Shown here piece by piece: positions 1 to 8,324 of a stretch of 64,000 nt of DNA. The notes under the pieces were generated by a model that was not told where the DNA came from, ran no database searches, and worked only from the letters and a program-made list of their open reading frames with translations. Within the stretch, counting starts at the first letter, position 1. Every line of letters begins with the position of its first letter. The position numbers and the translations under genes are program-made. The stretch is from Flavobacterium piscinae (lineage in GTDB: Bacteria > Bacteroidota > Bacteroidia > Flavobacteriales > Flavobacteriaceae): positions 1 through 64,000 of the forward strand of contig NZ_SBKQ01000003.1 in NCBI RefSeq assembly GCF_004122145.1, read 5' to 3'.

Positions 1-1974
1 GCTATTGACCGTTACTGTTGGAATAGGATTTACCGTGACAGTTATTGTAAAAGTATCTGTACAAATATTCGGTGAGGTACCAACTGAAGCCGTTACTGTA
101 TAAACTACATCTATTGGAGCAGTGGTTATATTGGTTAATGTCTGACTTATACTCGTTTGTGCTGTAGCCTCATCCGACGCTCCTGTGATACCTGACGGTG
201 ATAAAACTGTCCAAGTGTAAGTCGTGCCGGTGGGGATTACATTAGAACCCGAACCATCAGGAGTTACACTAAACGTATTTTCTGAACAAATTTCTTGAGA
301 AATAGCTGCAATTTCAGGAAGAGGATTCACCGTTAAAGTGAATGAATTAGTTCCAAAATTAGAAGGGAATGCGATTTCTACTACCCGTACAAAAATCGTT
401 TCATTTGTTCCGTTATAAATATTTGCAGGTGAAATTGGGAAATCACCTGTGTTTGCATCAACTTGAGTGTTATGATAAGTTACTTCATAGAGTGCTGGGT
501 CTAATCCGCCCAAAGCGTCATCATCATTCTCCGTTAAATCAAATATTTCAAAATCATCCCCTGGCGTAACTTCATCACATAATACTAAATCTAAAGGTTG
601 AGGGTCAAGTGTACAAGGCAATTCAATTAACTGAAACGATTGAATAACAGAACATTCACTACCACTAAATATATCAACTACACCAACATAAATAACTTGA
701 CCAGAACCAGTGCTGACATACGCTGTAGGATTAGGTATGTAATTAAAAAATTCAAAGTCTTCTTCTGTTAATGCATAGTTTAACTCAAACGCAAACGGAT
801 CTAAACCATTCAAAACAATTGGTGTATTAACAGTTAAATCATAAACATTATTGGGTGCACAATTCTCTAAATCAATAGGCTCTGCAACCGGCAATGGAGG
901 ATAATATTCAATAGTTATTGTATCAGTAATAGGACAAGCAGGTCCGTAGGGGTAAGCTATTACAGTATAATCACCAGGTTCAGAAACTACTAGTGTTGGA
1001 CTCGTTTCTCCAACTATTAAATCGGGACCAAAATACCACTCATGGGTAATTGATGCATCTAAACCAGTATTCAATTCAACGGTATCACCGACACATAGAG
1101 CAGTACCCCCAACTTCTACAAAATCAGAGCCTAAATCAATGGGGTTCACATTAAAACTATTGGCTTGAAGAAAAACAGCCGAATCCCAACCATTATCTCC
1201 AACATTGGCAACAGCCAACTTTATATGATAAAGTTCTCCACATTCAACAGTTGCTGATGCTGTTAATACCGTTGTAAAACCATCATATTGAATAGACGTT
1301 CCGCCACAGTTATTTACATAAAAACCTGAGTTTGCTCCACCAGGTAATACGGCAGGACAACCATTTGCAAAGCCTCCATTAACTGTATTAATAGTAATTG
1401 GGATAGTTGTAGATGGAATTAATGCAATATTAATAGCTCCTCCAGAAAAAGGACCGGCAATACCGGGCCCACTCAAGAAAAAACCAAAAACATCATTAAA
1501 TGTTGAATTCACAAATTCAGGGTATTCCTCTGAACCAAAAACAAAATTAAAACTAAGTTCAGTACCTGTAGGAATAAAATCAAATTCTAAAATAGAGGTA
1601 TTTTGAATACCTCCGTTTGCCAAACTAGCTAAATCTGCATCACCAGCAGAAGGCGTAGCAGTTACTTGAGAAGCATTGTTTTGATTATTGGGGCCCAAAG
1701 CTAATTGAGCATTTCCGGTAGATAAAATAATTCCTGAGTTGATCCCTAAATTTGTTGGTGTTACACCTGTTGTAAAATAACCTGCTTGATCCCTTGCAAC
1801 AGTGGCATTAACAGCACTACCATTAAATGTAATATTAGAAACGGTTACACCTCCGCCCAATAATACATCTTGCACCAATTGTGCAGGTGTGAATGTTGTA
1901 TTATTCACAAACAATTGTGCATGTACACAAAACGGTAGAATTAAAAAAAATGATAATAGGAGTAGTTTTTTCAT
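1..1974 (-). CDS. Choice-of-anchor L domain surface protein (3' part outside window)
   Basis: The first 658 codons of a large secreted protein are visible; no stop occurs before the window edge, so the C-terminus is missing. It starts with a signal peptide (MKKLLLLSFFLILPFCVHAQ). A roughly 250-residue N-terminal region follows with the FGSEEYPEF...NDVFGFFLSG pattern typical of choice-of-anchor L domains of Flavobacteriia. After that come repeated Ig/PKD-like segments (for example CVGDTVELNTGLDASITHEWYFG and EICSENTFSVTP). Such proteins usually end in a type IX secretion sorting domain and act as surface adhesins or gliding-associated proteins; that end is not visible here. A TATATTTG motif on this strand (2053-2060) may be its promoter. 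The family call is firm; adhesive function is inferred. Confidence 0.85.
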   Translation of the reverse strand, partial: MKKLLLLSFFLILPFCVHAQLFVNNTTFTPAQLVQDVLLGGGVTVSNITFNGSAVNATVARDQAGYFTTGVTPTNLGINSGIILSTGNAQLALGPNNQNNASQVTATPSAGDADLASLANGGIQNTSILEFDFIPTGTELSFNFVFGSEEYPEFVNSTFNDVFGFFLSGPGIAGPFSGGAINIALIPSTTIPITINTVNGGFANGCPAVLPGGANSGFYVNNCGGTSIQYDGFTTVLTASATVECGELYHIKLAVANVGDNGWDSAVFLQANSFNVNPIDLGSDFVEVGGTALCVGDTVELNTGLDASITHEWYFGPDLIVGETSPTLVVSEPGDYTVIAYPYGPACPITDTITIEYYPPLPVAEPIDLENCAPNNVYDLTVNTPIVLNGLDPFAFELNYALTEEDFEFFNYIPNPTAYVSTGSGQVIYVGVVDIFSGSECSVIQSFQLIELPCTLDPQPLDLVLCDEVTPGDDFEIFDLTENDDDALGGLDPALYEVTYHNTQVDANTGDFPISPANIYNGTNETIFVRVVEIAFPSNFGTNSFTLTVNPLPEIAAISQEICSENTFSVTPDGSGSNVIPTGTTYTWTVLSPSGITGASDEATAQTSISQTLTNITTAPIDVVYTVTASVGTSPNICTDTFTITVTVNPIPTVTVNS

Positions 1975-2084
1975 ATACTATAGAAAAAATGCTTCAACAA
2001 TAACGAATTGCTAAAACACTTGGTAAAATTCTGTTAATAAAAATTTAAAGTTCAAATATAACTAAATACCAAAAATATCTTTGT

Positions 2085-2092
2085 TAAATTTG
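2085..2092 (+). promoter_or_regulatory. Bacteroidota -7 box (TAAATTTG) for the NifU-family gene
   Basis: The sequence matches TAnnTTTG exactly. It lies 15 bases before the ATG at 2108 and overlaps an upstream in-frame TTG codon at 2081, which argues that translation starts at 2108. No clear -33 TTTG is visible. Confidence 0.5.
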
Positions 2093-2107
2093 CAGAAAAA
2101 AGCTCAA

Positions 2108-3007
2108 ATGACTAAAATATCGATAAAAGAAACCCAAAATCCGACTATTGTAAAATTTGAATTTCCCGATTTTATTACTAAAAATAAAAGTTATGAATTC
2201 AAAAACATTGATGAAGCTAGTGAGAGTCAATTAGCACAACAATTGTTTTATTTACCTTTTGTTAAAACGGTTTTTATCTCCGGAAATTTTATTGCCATAG
2301 AGCGTTACAACATTGTGCAATGGAATGATGTTCAAGAAGCTGTTGCTGAGCAAATTGAAGAATTTGTATCTAAAGGCGGAATTATCATTAACGAATCTAC
2401 TGTTGAAATCAAAAAACTTCCGATCACGATTTATGCTGAATCTACTCCAAACCCTGCTGTTTTGAAGTTTGTTGCCAATAAAGTATTGACTTCCAAAACA
2501 GCTGAATTTAAAAATATTGACGAGGCTTTTCCTTCTGCTTTAGCAAAAGAATTATTCAAGTTTTCGTTTGTGAAGGAGATATTCATGGATGAAAATTATA
2601 TTTCCATTACAAAATACAACAGTACAGACTGGCAGGAAATTTCCAATGAAATCAGAACATTCATCAAAGAATATATCGAAAACGGAAATGAAATTATCAA
2701 TGAAAGCTTATTGGTTACAGTTCCAAAAAATGAAAAACAAACCATTTCAAATTTTGATTCATTAGACACCACTTCACAACAAATCATCAATATTTTAGAA
2801 GAATATGTAAAACCGGCTGTTCAAGCGGATGGTGGCAATATTCTTTTTGACTCCTATGATGAAAGTGAAAAACGTGTAAAAGTAGTTTTGCAAGGAGCAT
2901 GTAGTGGCTGTCCTTCTTCTACTTTTACCTTAAAAAATGGCATTGAAAATATGTTGAAAGATATGCTGAATGATGAAGCAATAAAAGTAGAAGCTATGAA
3001 CGCTTAA
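2108..3007 (+). CDS. NifU-family iron-sulfur scaffold with duplicated Nfu N-terminal domain
   Basis: The product is a 299-residue cytosolic Fe-S cluster scaffold or carrier. Two tandem copies of the Nfu/NifU N-terminal domain are visible (about residues 1-95 and 105-200; compare KNIDEASESQLAQQLF with KNIDEAFPSALAKELF). A NifU C-terminal domain follows, with the cluster-binding CSGCP motif (cysteines near 265 and 268) in the usual context QADGGNI...LQGACSGCPSS. NifU C-terminal domains bind a transferable 4Fe-4S cluster. The in-frame TTG at 2081 was not used as the start because it overlaps the promoter motif; the ATG at 2108 gives an N-terminus that fits the domain. It stands alone as a transcription unit and ends at a strong terminator shared with the convergent phosphate permease. 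Confidence 0.92.
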   Translation: MTKISIKETQNPTIVKFEFPDFITKNKSYEFKNIDEASESQLAQQLFYLPFVKTVFISGNFIAIERYNIVQWNDVQEAVAEQIEEFVSKGGIIINESTVEIKKLPITIYAESTPNPAVLKFVANKVLTSKTAEFKNIDEAFPSALAKELFKFSFVKEIFMDENYISITKYNSTDWQEISNEIRTFIKEYIENGNEIINESLLVTVPKNEKQTISNFDSLDTTSQQIINILEEYVKPAVQADGGNILFDSYDESEKRVKVVLQGACSGCPSSTFTLKNGIENMLKDMLNDEAIKVEAMNA

Positions 3008-3030
3008 AAACAGAATTAAACAAATGTAAA

Positions 3031-3066
3031 AAATCCTTGAAAAATGAACTTCAAGGATTTTTTTTT
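3031..3066. terminator. Bidirectional terminator between the NifU gene and the phosphate permease
   Basis: An 11-bp perfect stem, AAATCCTTGAA (3031-3041) with TTCAAGGATTT (3050-3060), has an 8-base loop and a run of T after it. An A-run lies before it, so it can serve both convergent genes. Confidence 0.9.
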
Positions 3067-3071
3067 GCTTC

Positions 3072-5324
3072 TTATTTTTTATTCTTAACGTGAATATTGA
3101 ATTCTTGAAATAATTCTAATAAATTCATCGTTGCTTTAATTAAATCATTCGTCTCCAAAAGCAAAGCAAAATAAAGTTTGCTGTTTTTTGGACTAGTTTC
3201 CACAGTCCGGATACGAGTAATTTGCTTTTGAATTAACTCTGAAACATTATTTAAAATGGTAGCTTTTTCACGTAAAACTTCATCCAATTGATCAAAGTTT
3301 TTGTTTTCGAAAATAGATTCGATGGTGTCAAACAATTTTTGAACATCTGTATCAATACTCTTTAAATCACGTATTTGATTGAATTTTAACTGTTTATGAT
3401 TGTTGTTAATATGTGAATAGCTATTTTGTGTAATAAATGCCAATGATTGAATCATGTCTTGCAAATAACCCAAAATCATAATATAAAACTTACTTGCTTC
3501 TACAGAGGTTTCATCTAAGTTTTTTATGAAATAATAAACATTGCTTTTTAATTCATCAACCTCTTTTTCAAGTTTTTTGAGAGCCTTTTTATTTTCTTTT
3601 AATTTAGCTAAATCTTGTAGTCCCAGATTATCTATCACATCGCTGTAGACTTTGTTAGTAGCACCAATTACGCGAGAAATCTGCATTGAACTTTCACTGA
3701 TAATTTCATTGATCGTAACAATATCCTCCCTTTTTAATTTGACAAGTTCTTCCTCTTCTTTTTGTTTTTTACTGTGTCTTCTGGCACTTCTGTAAAGAAT
3801 AATTGCTAATAAAACTAAAAGTCCAATGAATGCATATACTTCGCCTAATTTTAAAATTAATGCCATCACAAATGCACCGAAAAACGCGACCATAGCAGTA
3901 ACAAACCAACCTCCAATTACATTGAAAACACCGGCTACTCTGTAAACAGCACTTTCTCTATCCCAAGCTCTATCTGCAAATGAGGTTCCCATGGCAACCA
4001 TAAACGTCACATAAGTGGTTGACAATGGTAATTTCAGAGAAGTTCCTATAGATATCAAAATACTGGCAATCATCAAATTAACCGACGCTCGCACCATATC
4101 AAAAGCCGGCTCATCTTTACGCTTCTTGCCTTTTACTTCCGGTTTTTCAAATTGTTTGTCGATTTTTAGTTGAACCGATTGAGGTAGAAAATAATTAATC
4201 CCCATTCCCAAATAAACGCCACTTCTTACAATAAACCGTGACAACATATTCGGAGAAAATTTTTCAACACCATCCCCTTGACGAGATAAATTTACACCGG
4301 TTTCAATCACACTTCTTGCCTTTTTGGATGTCCAAAGTGTAACTACCATTACCAGTCCTGCAAAAGCAAGAAAATAAAAAGGTGCAACAATAGTTTCGTC
4401 TGCTAAAGCACCCATCATCAATTTATCGCCAGACAAACCAGAGGCAGAGAAAATTTCATAGGAATTATAAGCCGCAATTGGCACACCAATAAAATTAACT
4501 AAATCATTACCGGCAAAAGCTAATGCCAAAGCAAATGTTCCGATTATAATAATGACGCGAAGGATATTTATTTTAAATACACTGATTAGTGCTTGAGAAA
4601 GAAGCGTAAAAAACACAAAATTAATTCCGATAATCATCAATTGATTATCTTGAATCCAACCATAAGTTTCTTTGCTTACAAATGAAACTCCTTTTAAACC
4701 TTTTATTAAGATGAAGAAGGTAATAGCCGTAATGGCTAAACCGCCAAACAAAGAACCAATGTATTTTAATCTTTTTTCATATTGAAATGTAAAAATAATT
4801 CTTGATATATATTGCACTAAACTACCTAGCCCGAAGGAAAGTAAGACCGAGAGCAATATACTGGAAACAATTTCAGTTGCTTTTTTGGTATTAATATAAG
4901 TTCCTAAGCTTTGCGTACTGTCTTCTGAAATATAAATATGATAAAGGGCTAAACAAACCGCAGCACCCAGCAACTCAAAAATAATAGAAACCGTTGTAGA
5001 AGTCGGCAGTCCCATTGAATTAAAAACATCCAACAAGAGAATGTCAGTTATCATTACTGCCAGAAAAATAATCATGACATCATTAAAACTAAACATGGAA
5101 GGGACAAAAATACCACTTCGGGCAATTTCCATCATTCCACTGGAAAAAAGAGCTCCACAGGCAACTCCAATACTGGCAACAATCATGATTGTTTTAAAGG
5201 AAACTGCTTTTGAACCTATGGCTGAATTTAAGAAATTTACTGCGTCATTACTAACGCCAACTACCAAATCAATTAAAGCCAAGATGCCCAAAACCACGAG
5301 CATCACTACATAAATTTGTTCCAT
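3072..5324 (-). CDS. Inorganic phosphate transporter (Pit family) with C-terminal PhoU-like region
   Basis: This 750-residue inner-membrane protein is of the Pit/PiT phosphate permease family. Two signature repeats are visible: VSNDAVNFLNSAIGSKA near residue 25 and FAGNDLVNFIGVPIAAYN near residue 270. About ten to twelve hydrophobic helices fill the first 510 residues. The last 230 residues are hydrophilic and helical (KKQKEEEELVKLKRED... onward) and resemble the PhoU/DUF47 regulators that are separate genes next to pit in many bacteria. The protein is therefore longer than a typical Pit permease. It probably imports phosphate coupled to protons or sodium. It is monocistronic, with a terminator right after the stop. 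Confidence 0.9.
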   Translation of the reverse strand: MEQIYVVMLVVLGILALIDLVVGVSNDAVNFLNSAIGSKAVSFKTIMIVASIGVACGALFSSGMMEIARSGIFVPSMFSFNDVMIIFLAVMITDILLLDVFNSMGLPTSTTVSIIFELLGAAVCLALYHIYISEDSTQSLGTYINTKKATEIVSSILLSVLLSFGLGSLVQYISRIIFTFQYEKRLKYIGSLFGGLAITAITFFILIKGLKGVSFVSKETYGWIQDNQLMIIGINFVFFTLLSQALISVFKINILRVIIIIGTFALALAFAGNDLVNFIGVPIAAYNSYEIFSASGLSGDKLMMGALADETIVAPFYFLAFAGLVMVVTLWTSKKARSVIETGVNLSRQGDGVEKFSPNMLSRFIVRSGVYLGMGINYFLPQSVQLKIDKQFEKPEVKGKKRKDEPAFDMVRASVNLMIASILISIGTSLKLPLSTTYVTFMVAMGTSFADRAWDRESAVYRVAGVFNVIGGWFVTAMVAFFGAFVMALILKLGEVYAFIGLLVLLAIILYRSARRHSKKQKEEEELVKLKREDIVTINEIISESSMQISRVIGATNKVYSDVIDNLGLQDLAKLKENKKALKKLEKEVDELKSNVYYFIKNLDETSVEASKFYIMILGYLQDMIQSLAFITQNSYSHINNNHKQLKFNQIRDLKSIDTDVQKLFDTIESIFENKNFDQLDEVLREKATILNNVSELIQKQITRIRTVETSPKNSKLYFALLLETNDLIKATMNLLELFQEFNIHVKNKK

Positions 5325-5410
5325 TACAAATGGTTAATAATTTAGTGCAAAATTCCATTAACTATTTCAATCTAATGTTAAGCGAATGTTATCAATTTAA
5401 GATGTATTTT

Positions 5411-5441
5411 TTTGAGAATTTAACAAATTTCACTATCTTTA
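5411..5441 (+). promoter_or_regulatory. Promoter of the dodecin gene
   Basis: TTTG (5411-5414), 19 bases, then TATCTTTA (5434-5441). The spacing matches the Bacteroidota -33/-7 promoter; the last base of the -7 box deviates. The predicted leader is very short before the ATG at 5461. Confidence 0.5.
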
Positions 5442-5460
5442 TTTTTTAAATTATATCATT

Positions 5461-5661
5461 ATGGCAATATTAAAAGTTATCGAAGTCCTTTCCAGCTCAG
5501 AAGTTAGTTGGGAGGACGCTACACGCAAAGCAGTTACTCAAGCAGCAAAATCCTTAAAGAACATTCGTTCGGTTTATGTGCAAGACCAAAGTGCAGCAGT
5601 AAAAGACGGTCAGGTTTCTGAGTTTAGAGTGAATTTAAAAATCACCTTTGAAATAGAATAA
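5461..5661 (+). CDS. Dodecin family protein
   Basis: The 66-residue product matches the full length of dodecin, a small flavin-binding protein that forms hollow dodecamers and buffers free riboflavin, FMN or related flavins. The pattern VIEVLSSSEVSWEDATRKAV...TLKNIRSVYVQDQSA...KITFEIE-like is typical, including the conserved SWEDA segment and the final beta strand. It has its own promoter and a strong downstream terminator, so it appears monocistronic. Confidence 0.92.
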   Translation: MAILKVIEVLSSSEVSWEDATRKAVTQAAKSLKNIRSVYVQDQSAAVKDGQVSEFRVNLKITFEIE

Positions 5662-5682
5662 TTGAATTAAAATCGTAATTTT

Positions 5683-5712
5683 AAGCGTTCTCAAAAAGAA
5701 CGCTTTTTTTTA
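5683..5712 (+). terminator. Rho-independent terminator after dodecin
   Basis: A perfect 9-bp stem, AAGCGTTCT (5683-5691) with AGAACGCTT (5697-5705), has a CAAAA loop and a T-run to 5712. The start codon of the next gene is only 3 bases further on (5716), so any transcript reaching that gene from upstream must pass this hairpin. Confidence 0.92.
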
Positions 5713-5715
5713 TTT

Positions 5716-7728
5716 ATGAATGAACTAAAATTTGAAACCAGCCCCTACTTGCTTCAACACGCCAATAATCCGGTGCATTGGAAAGCTTGGAATTCAATAA
5801 CGTTAGCCAATGCAAAAGAAAATCAAAAACTCATTTTAATCAGCATTGGTTATTCTGCTTGTCATTGGTGCCATGTCATGGAACATGAAAGTTTTGAAAA
5901 CGAAGAAGTGGCAAAAACTATGAATAAACATTTTGTCAACATCAAAGTAGATCGGGAAGAACGTCCGGATGTGGATGCCATTTACATGAAAGCCTTTCAA
6001 CTAATGACAGGTCGTGGTGGTTGGCCGCTCAATGTGGTTTGTCTTCCGGATGGAAAACCGGTTTGGGGCGGTACTTATTTCAGAAAAAACGACTGGATAA
6101 ATACACTTGAACAATTACAGGAATTATATCAATCAAATCCTGAAAAAATGATTGAATATGCTGAAAAATTGCACGAAGGAATTGAATCACTTGGATTAAT
6201 TGATGGAAAATCTACCGATTTTGACATCGCTATTTTAAAAAGTTTCTTAGAAAAATGGCAAAAAAATTTCGATTGGGAATTTGGTGGCTATTCGCGTGCA
6301 CCAAAATTTATGATGCCAACCAATTATCAGTTTTTGTTGCAATATGGTCATTTAACTAAAAATGAAAAATTATTGGAATATGTCGATTTAACCTTGACAA
6401 AAATGGCTTATGGCGGAATTTTTGATACTGTAGACGGCGGATTTTCTCGCTATTCTGTAGATGTGAAATGGCATGTCCCACATTTTGAAAAAATGGCTTA
6501 TGATAACGGACAGTTGGTATCGCTGTATGCCAATGCTTACAAATTGACAAAAAATGAACTTTACAAAGAAATCATCGAAAAAACGACCTCTTTCATTGAA
6601 AAAGAATGGTCAACAACTGAAGGAGCCTTTTTTTCAGCTTTGGATGCCGATAGTTTAAATACGAAAAATCAATTGGAAGAAGGTGCTTTTTATGTTTGGA
6701 CGATTGATGAACTAAAATATATAATCCATGACGATTTTACATTGTTCTCTGAGGTTTTTAATATCAATGAATTTGGACTTTGGGAACATGGGAATTATGT
6801 CCTGATTCAGAATAAAAGCTTAGATGATATCGCAGAAAAAAATTCAATTTCAATTGATGAACTTCGTCAAAAAAAGAAAAACTGGGAACAAATTCTTTAC
6901 AAAACAAGAGAAAAAAGACCAAAACCCCGCTTGGACGACAAATGCATCACCTCATGGAATGCCATTTTGTTAAAAGGATTTGTGGATTGCTACAAAGCTT
7001 TAGGAAATGAAAATTATTTGAATATCGCTGTAAAAAATGCTCATTTTATTGTGAATAAATTATGGTCTTCTGAAGGAAACTTGACGCACACTTACAAAAA
7101 TGGAAAACCAGCCATCAATGGATTTTTAGAAGATTATGCTTTTGTTATTGATAGTTTTATTTCACTTTATGAGGCCACTTTCGATGAAAATTGGCTTTTA
7201 CACAGTAAAAATCTTATCAACTATTGTTTGGATCATTTTTATGATGAAAAAAAAGAATTATTTCGATTTACTTCTGATTTGGATGAAGCATTAATTACCA
7301 ACCATTTTGAAATTGAAGACAATGTGATTCCGTCCTCCAACTCAATTATGGCGAGCAATTTATTTAAACTGAGTGTTTATTTTGAAAATTCGCACTACGA
7401 GGAAATTTCAAAAAAAATGGTTTCACAAATCATTCCGGCGATTGATTATCCATCAGCTTTTTCTAATTGGTTAATGGCCGCATTACATTTTTCTGATTAT
7501 CAAAAAGAATTGGCCATTTGCGGTAAAGAAAGTTTGTTTCATTTGAAAAAAATCAATCAAACTTATTTCCCATCACTTATTTTATCAGGAAGTGAAAAAA
7601 AATCCGATTTACCTTTTTTACAAAATCGATTTACAGAAAATGAAACGCTCTTTTACTTATGTCAAAATAAAATGTGTTTAGCTCCAAAAAATAGAATTTC
7701 TGAAGTTTACAAAGATTTAAATTACTAA
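5716..7728 (+). CDS. Thioredoxin-domain protein, DUF255 (YyaL/SPATA20 family)
   Basis: The 670-residue product belongs to the family of bacterial YyaL and human SPATA20. Residues 1-170 form a thioredoxin-like domain starting with the family signature ETSPYLLQHANNPVHW and containing an intact C-x-x-C in SACHWCHVMEHESF. The remaining 500 residues resemble an (alpha/alpha)6-barrel of the N-acylglucosamine epimerase/cellulase type (GGYSRAPKFMMP, WHVPHFEKMAYDN, RPKPRLDDKCITSWNA). The biochemical role of the family is not settled. The signature begins at the initiating Met, so the start is secure although it directly abuts the dodecin terminator. Confidence 0.9.
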   Translation: MNELKFETSPYLLQHANNPVHWKAWNSITLANAKENQKLILISIGYSACHWCHVMEHESFENEEVAKTMNKHFVNIKVDREERPDVDAIYMKAFQLMTGRGGWPLNVVCLPDGKPVWGGTYFRKNDWINTLEQLQELYQSNPEKMIEYAEKLHEGIESLGLIDGKSTDFDIAILKSFLEKWQKNFDWEFGGYSRAPKFMMPTNYQFLLQYGHLTKNEKLLEYVDLTLTKMAYGGIFDTVDGGFSRYSVDVKWHVPHFEKMAYDNGQLVSLYANAYKLTKNELYKEIIEKTTSFIEKEWSTTEGAFFSALDADSLNTKNQLEEGAFYVWTIDELKYIIHDDFTLFSEVFNINEFGLWEHGNYVLIQNKSLDDIAEKNSISIDELRQKKKNWEQILYKTREKRPKPRLDDKCITSWNAILLKGFVDCYKALGNENYLNIAVKNAHFIVNKLWSSEGNLTHTYKNGKPAINGFLEDYAFVIDSFISLYEATFDENWLLHSKNLINYCLDHFYDEKKELFRFTSDLDEALITNHFEIEDNVIPSSNSIMASNLFKLSVYFENSHYEEISKKMVSQIIPAIDYPSAFSNWLMAALHFSDYQKELAICGKESLFHLKKINQTYFPSLILSGSEKKSDLPFLQNRFTENETLFYLCQNKMCLAPKNRISEVYKDLNY

Positions 7729-7753
7729 TTTTAAAAAAGTTAGCAAAATTTAC

Positions 7754-7761
7754 TAGATTTG
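7754..7761 (+). promoter_or_regulatory. -7 box (TAGATTTG) for the helical repeat protein gene
   Basis: The sequence matches TAnnTTTG exactly, 25 bases before the ATG at 7787. No clear -33 element is seen. Confidence 0.45.
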
Positions 7762-7786
7762 ACACTCAATTTAAACAACAAAAACA

Positions 7787-8239
7787 ATGGGATTAGGCAA
7801 TTTTTTTAAAAATTTATTTGGTTCAGCCAAACAAACTGCTTCTGAAACTGTAGATAAAGCAGAAGAAGTTTTGGATCAAGCAAAAGTAAAAGCATCAGAA
7901 TATGCTGAAAAAGCTGAAGATTACGTAGAAAAAGTGGTTGAAAAAGCAAAGGAGTCTTATCCTGAAGTAAGAGAAAAAGTAGAAGATTTTGCTGAAAAAG
8001 CAAAAGAAACAGTTTCCGAATATGCCGAAAAGGCTGGCGATGTAATTGAAAATGCCGTGGATGATGTTAAGGAAAAAGTAAGTTCGTTCACTTCCTCAGC
8101 CAAAGAAGAAGTTCAAGAAACAACTTCTAACTTTGCTCAAAATGTTGAAGAAACTGCTGAAAAAGCAGAAGAAGTTTCAGAAGATTTAGAAGAGAAAATT
8201 GACGAAGTTAAACGAGTAGCAGATGAAAATGCAGATTAA
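7787..8239 (+). CDS. Amphipathic helical repeat protein (YtxH/LEA-like)
   Basis: The product is a 150-residue, highly charged protein made almost entirely of Ala-, Glu- and Lys-rich helix with an approximate 11-residue periodicity (repeats such as YAEKAEDYVEKVVEKAK and FAEKAKETVSEYAEKAG). The only hydrophobic part is the N-terminal MGLGNFFKNLFG segment, which is too short for a signal peptide. Composition and periodicity resemble LEA-type or apolipoprotein-like stress proteins and some YtxH-domain proteins. No enzymatic motif is present. It sits between its own promoter and an mscS gene, which suggests but does not prove an envelope or osmotic stress role. Confidence 0.75.
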   Translation: MGLGNFFKNLFGSAKQTASETVDKAEEVLDQAKVKASEYAEKAEDYVEKVVEKAKESYPEVREKVEDFAEKAKETVSEYAEKAGDVIENAVDDVKEKVSSFTSSAKEEVQETTSNFAQNVEETAEKAEEVSEDLEEKIDEVKRVADENAD

Positions 8240-8279
8240 ACTTTAAGTTTTCTTTAAAAAGATTCACTTTCAAAAACTA

Positions 8280-8287
8280 TACCTTTG
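8280..8287 (+). promoter_or_regulatory. -7 box (TACCTTTG) overlapping the terminator before mscS
   Basis: The sequence matches TAnnTTTG exactly and lies directly before the hairpin at 8289. If used, transcription would start inside the left arm of the hairpin, so the mscS transcript would escape the terminator. This is an inference from position; no -33 box is obvious. Confidence 0.4.
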
Positions 8288-8288
8288 T

Positions 8289-8324
8289 AACTCTTAAATC
8301 ACTAATTGGTTTAAGAGTTTTTTT
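8289..8324 (+). terminator. Terminator between the helical repeat gene and mscS
   Basis: A 10-bp stem, AACTCTTAAA (8289-8298) with TTTAAGAGTT (8310-8319), has an 11-base loop and seven T running straight into the ATG of mscS at 8325. Confidence 0.85.

Noticed and set aside
2081..2107. TTG at 2081 as start of the NifU gene
   Set aside because: It overlaps an exact TAnnTTTG promoter box; the ATG at 2108 begins the recognisable domain.
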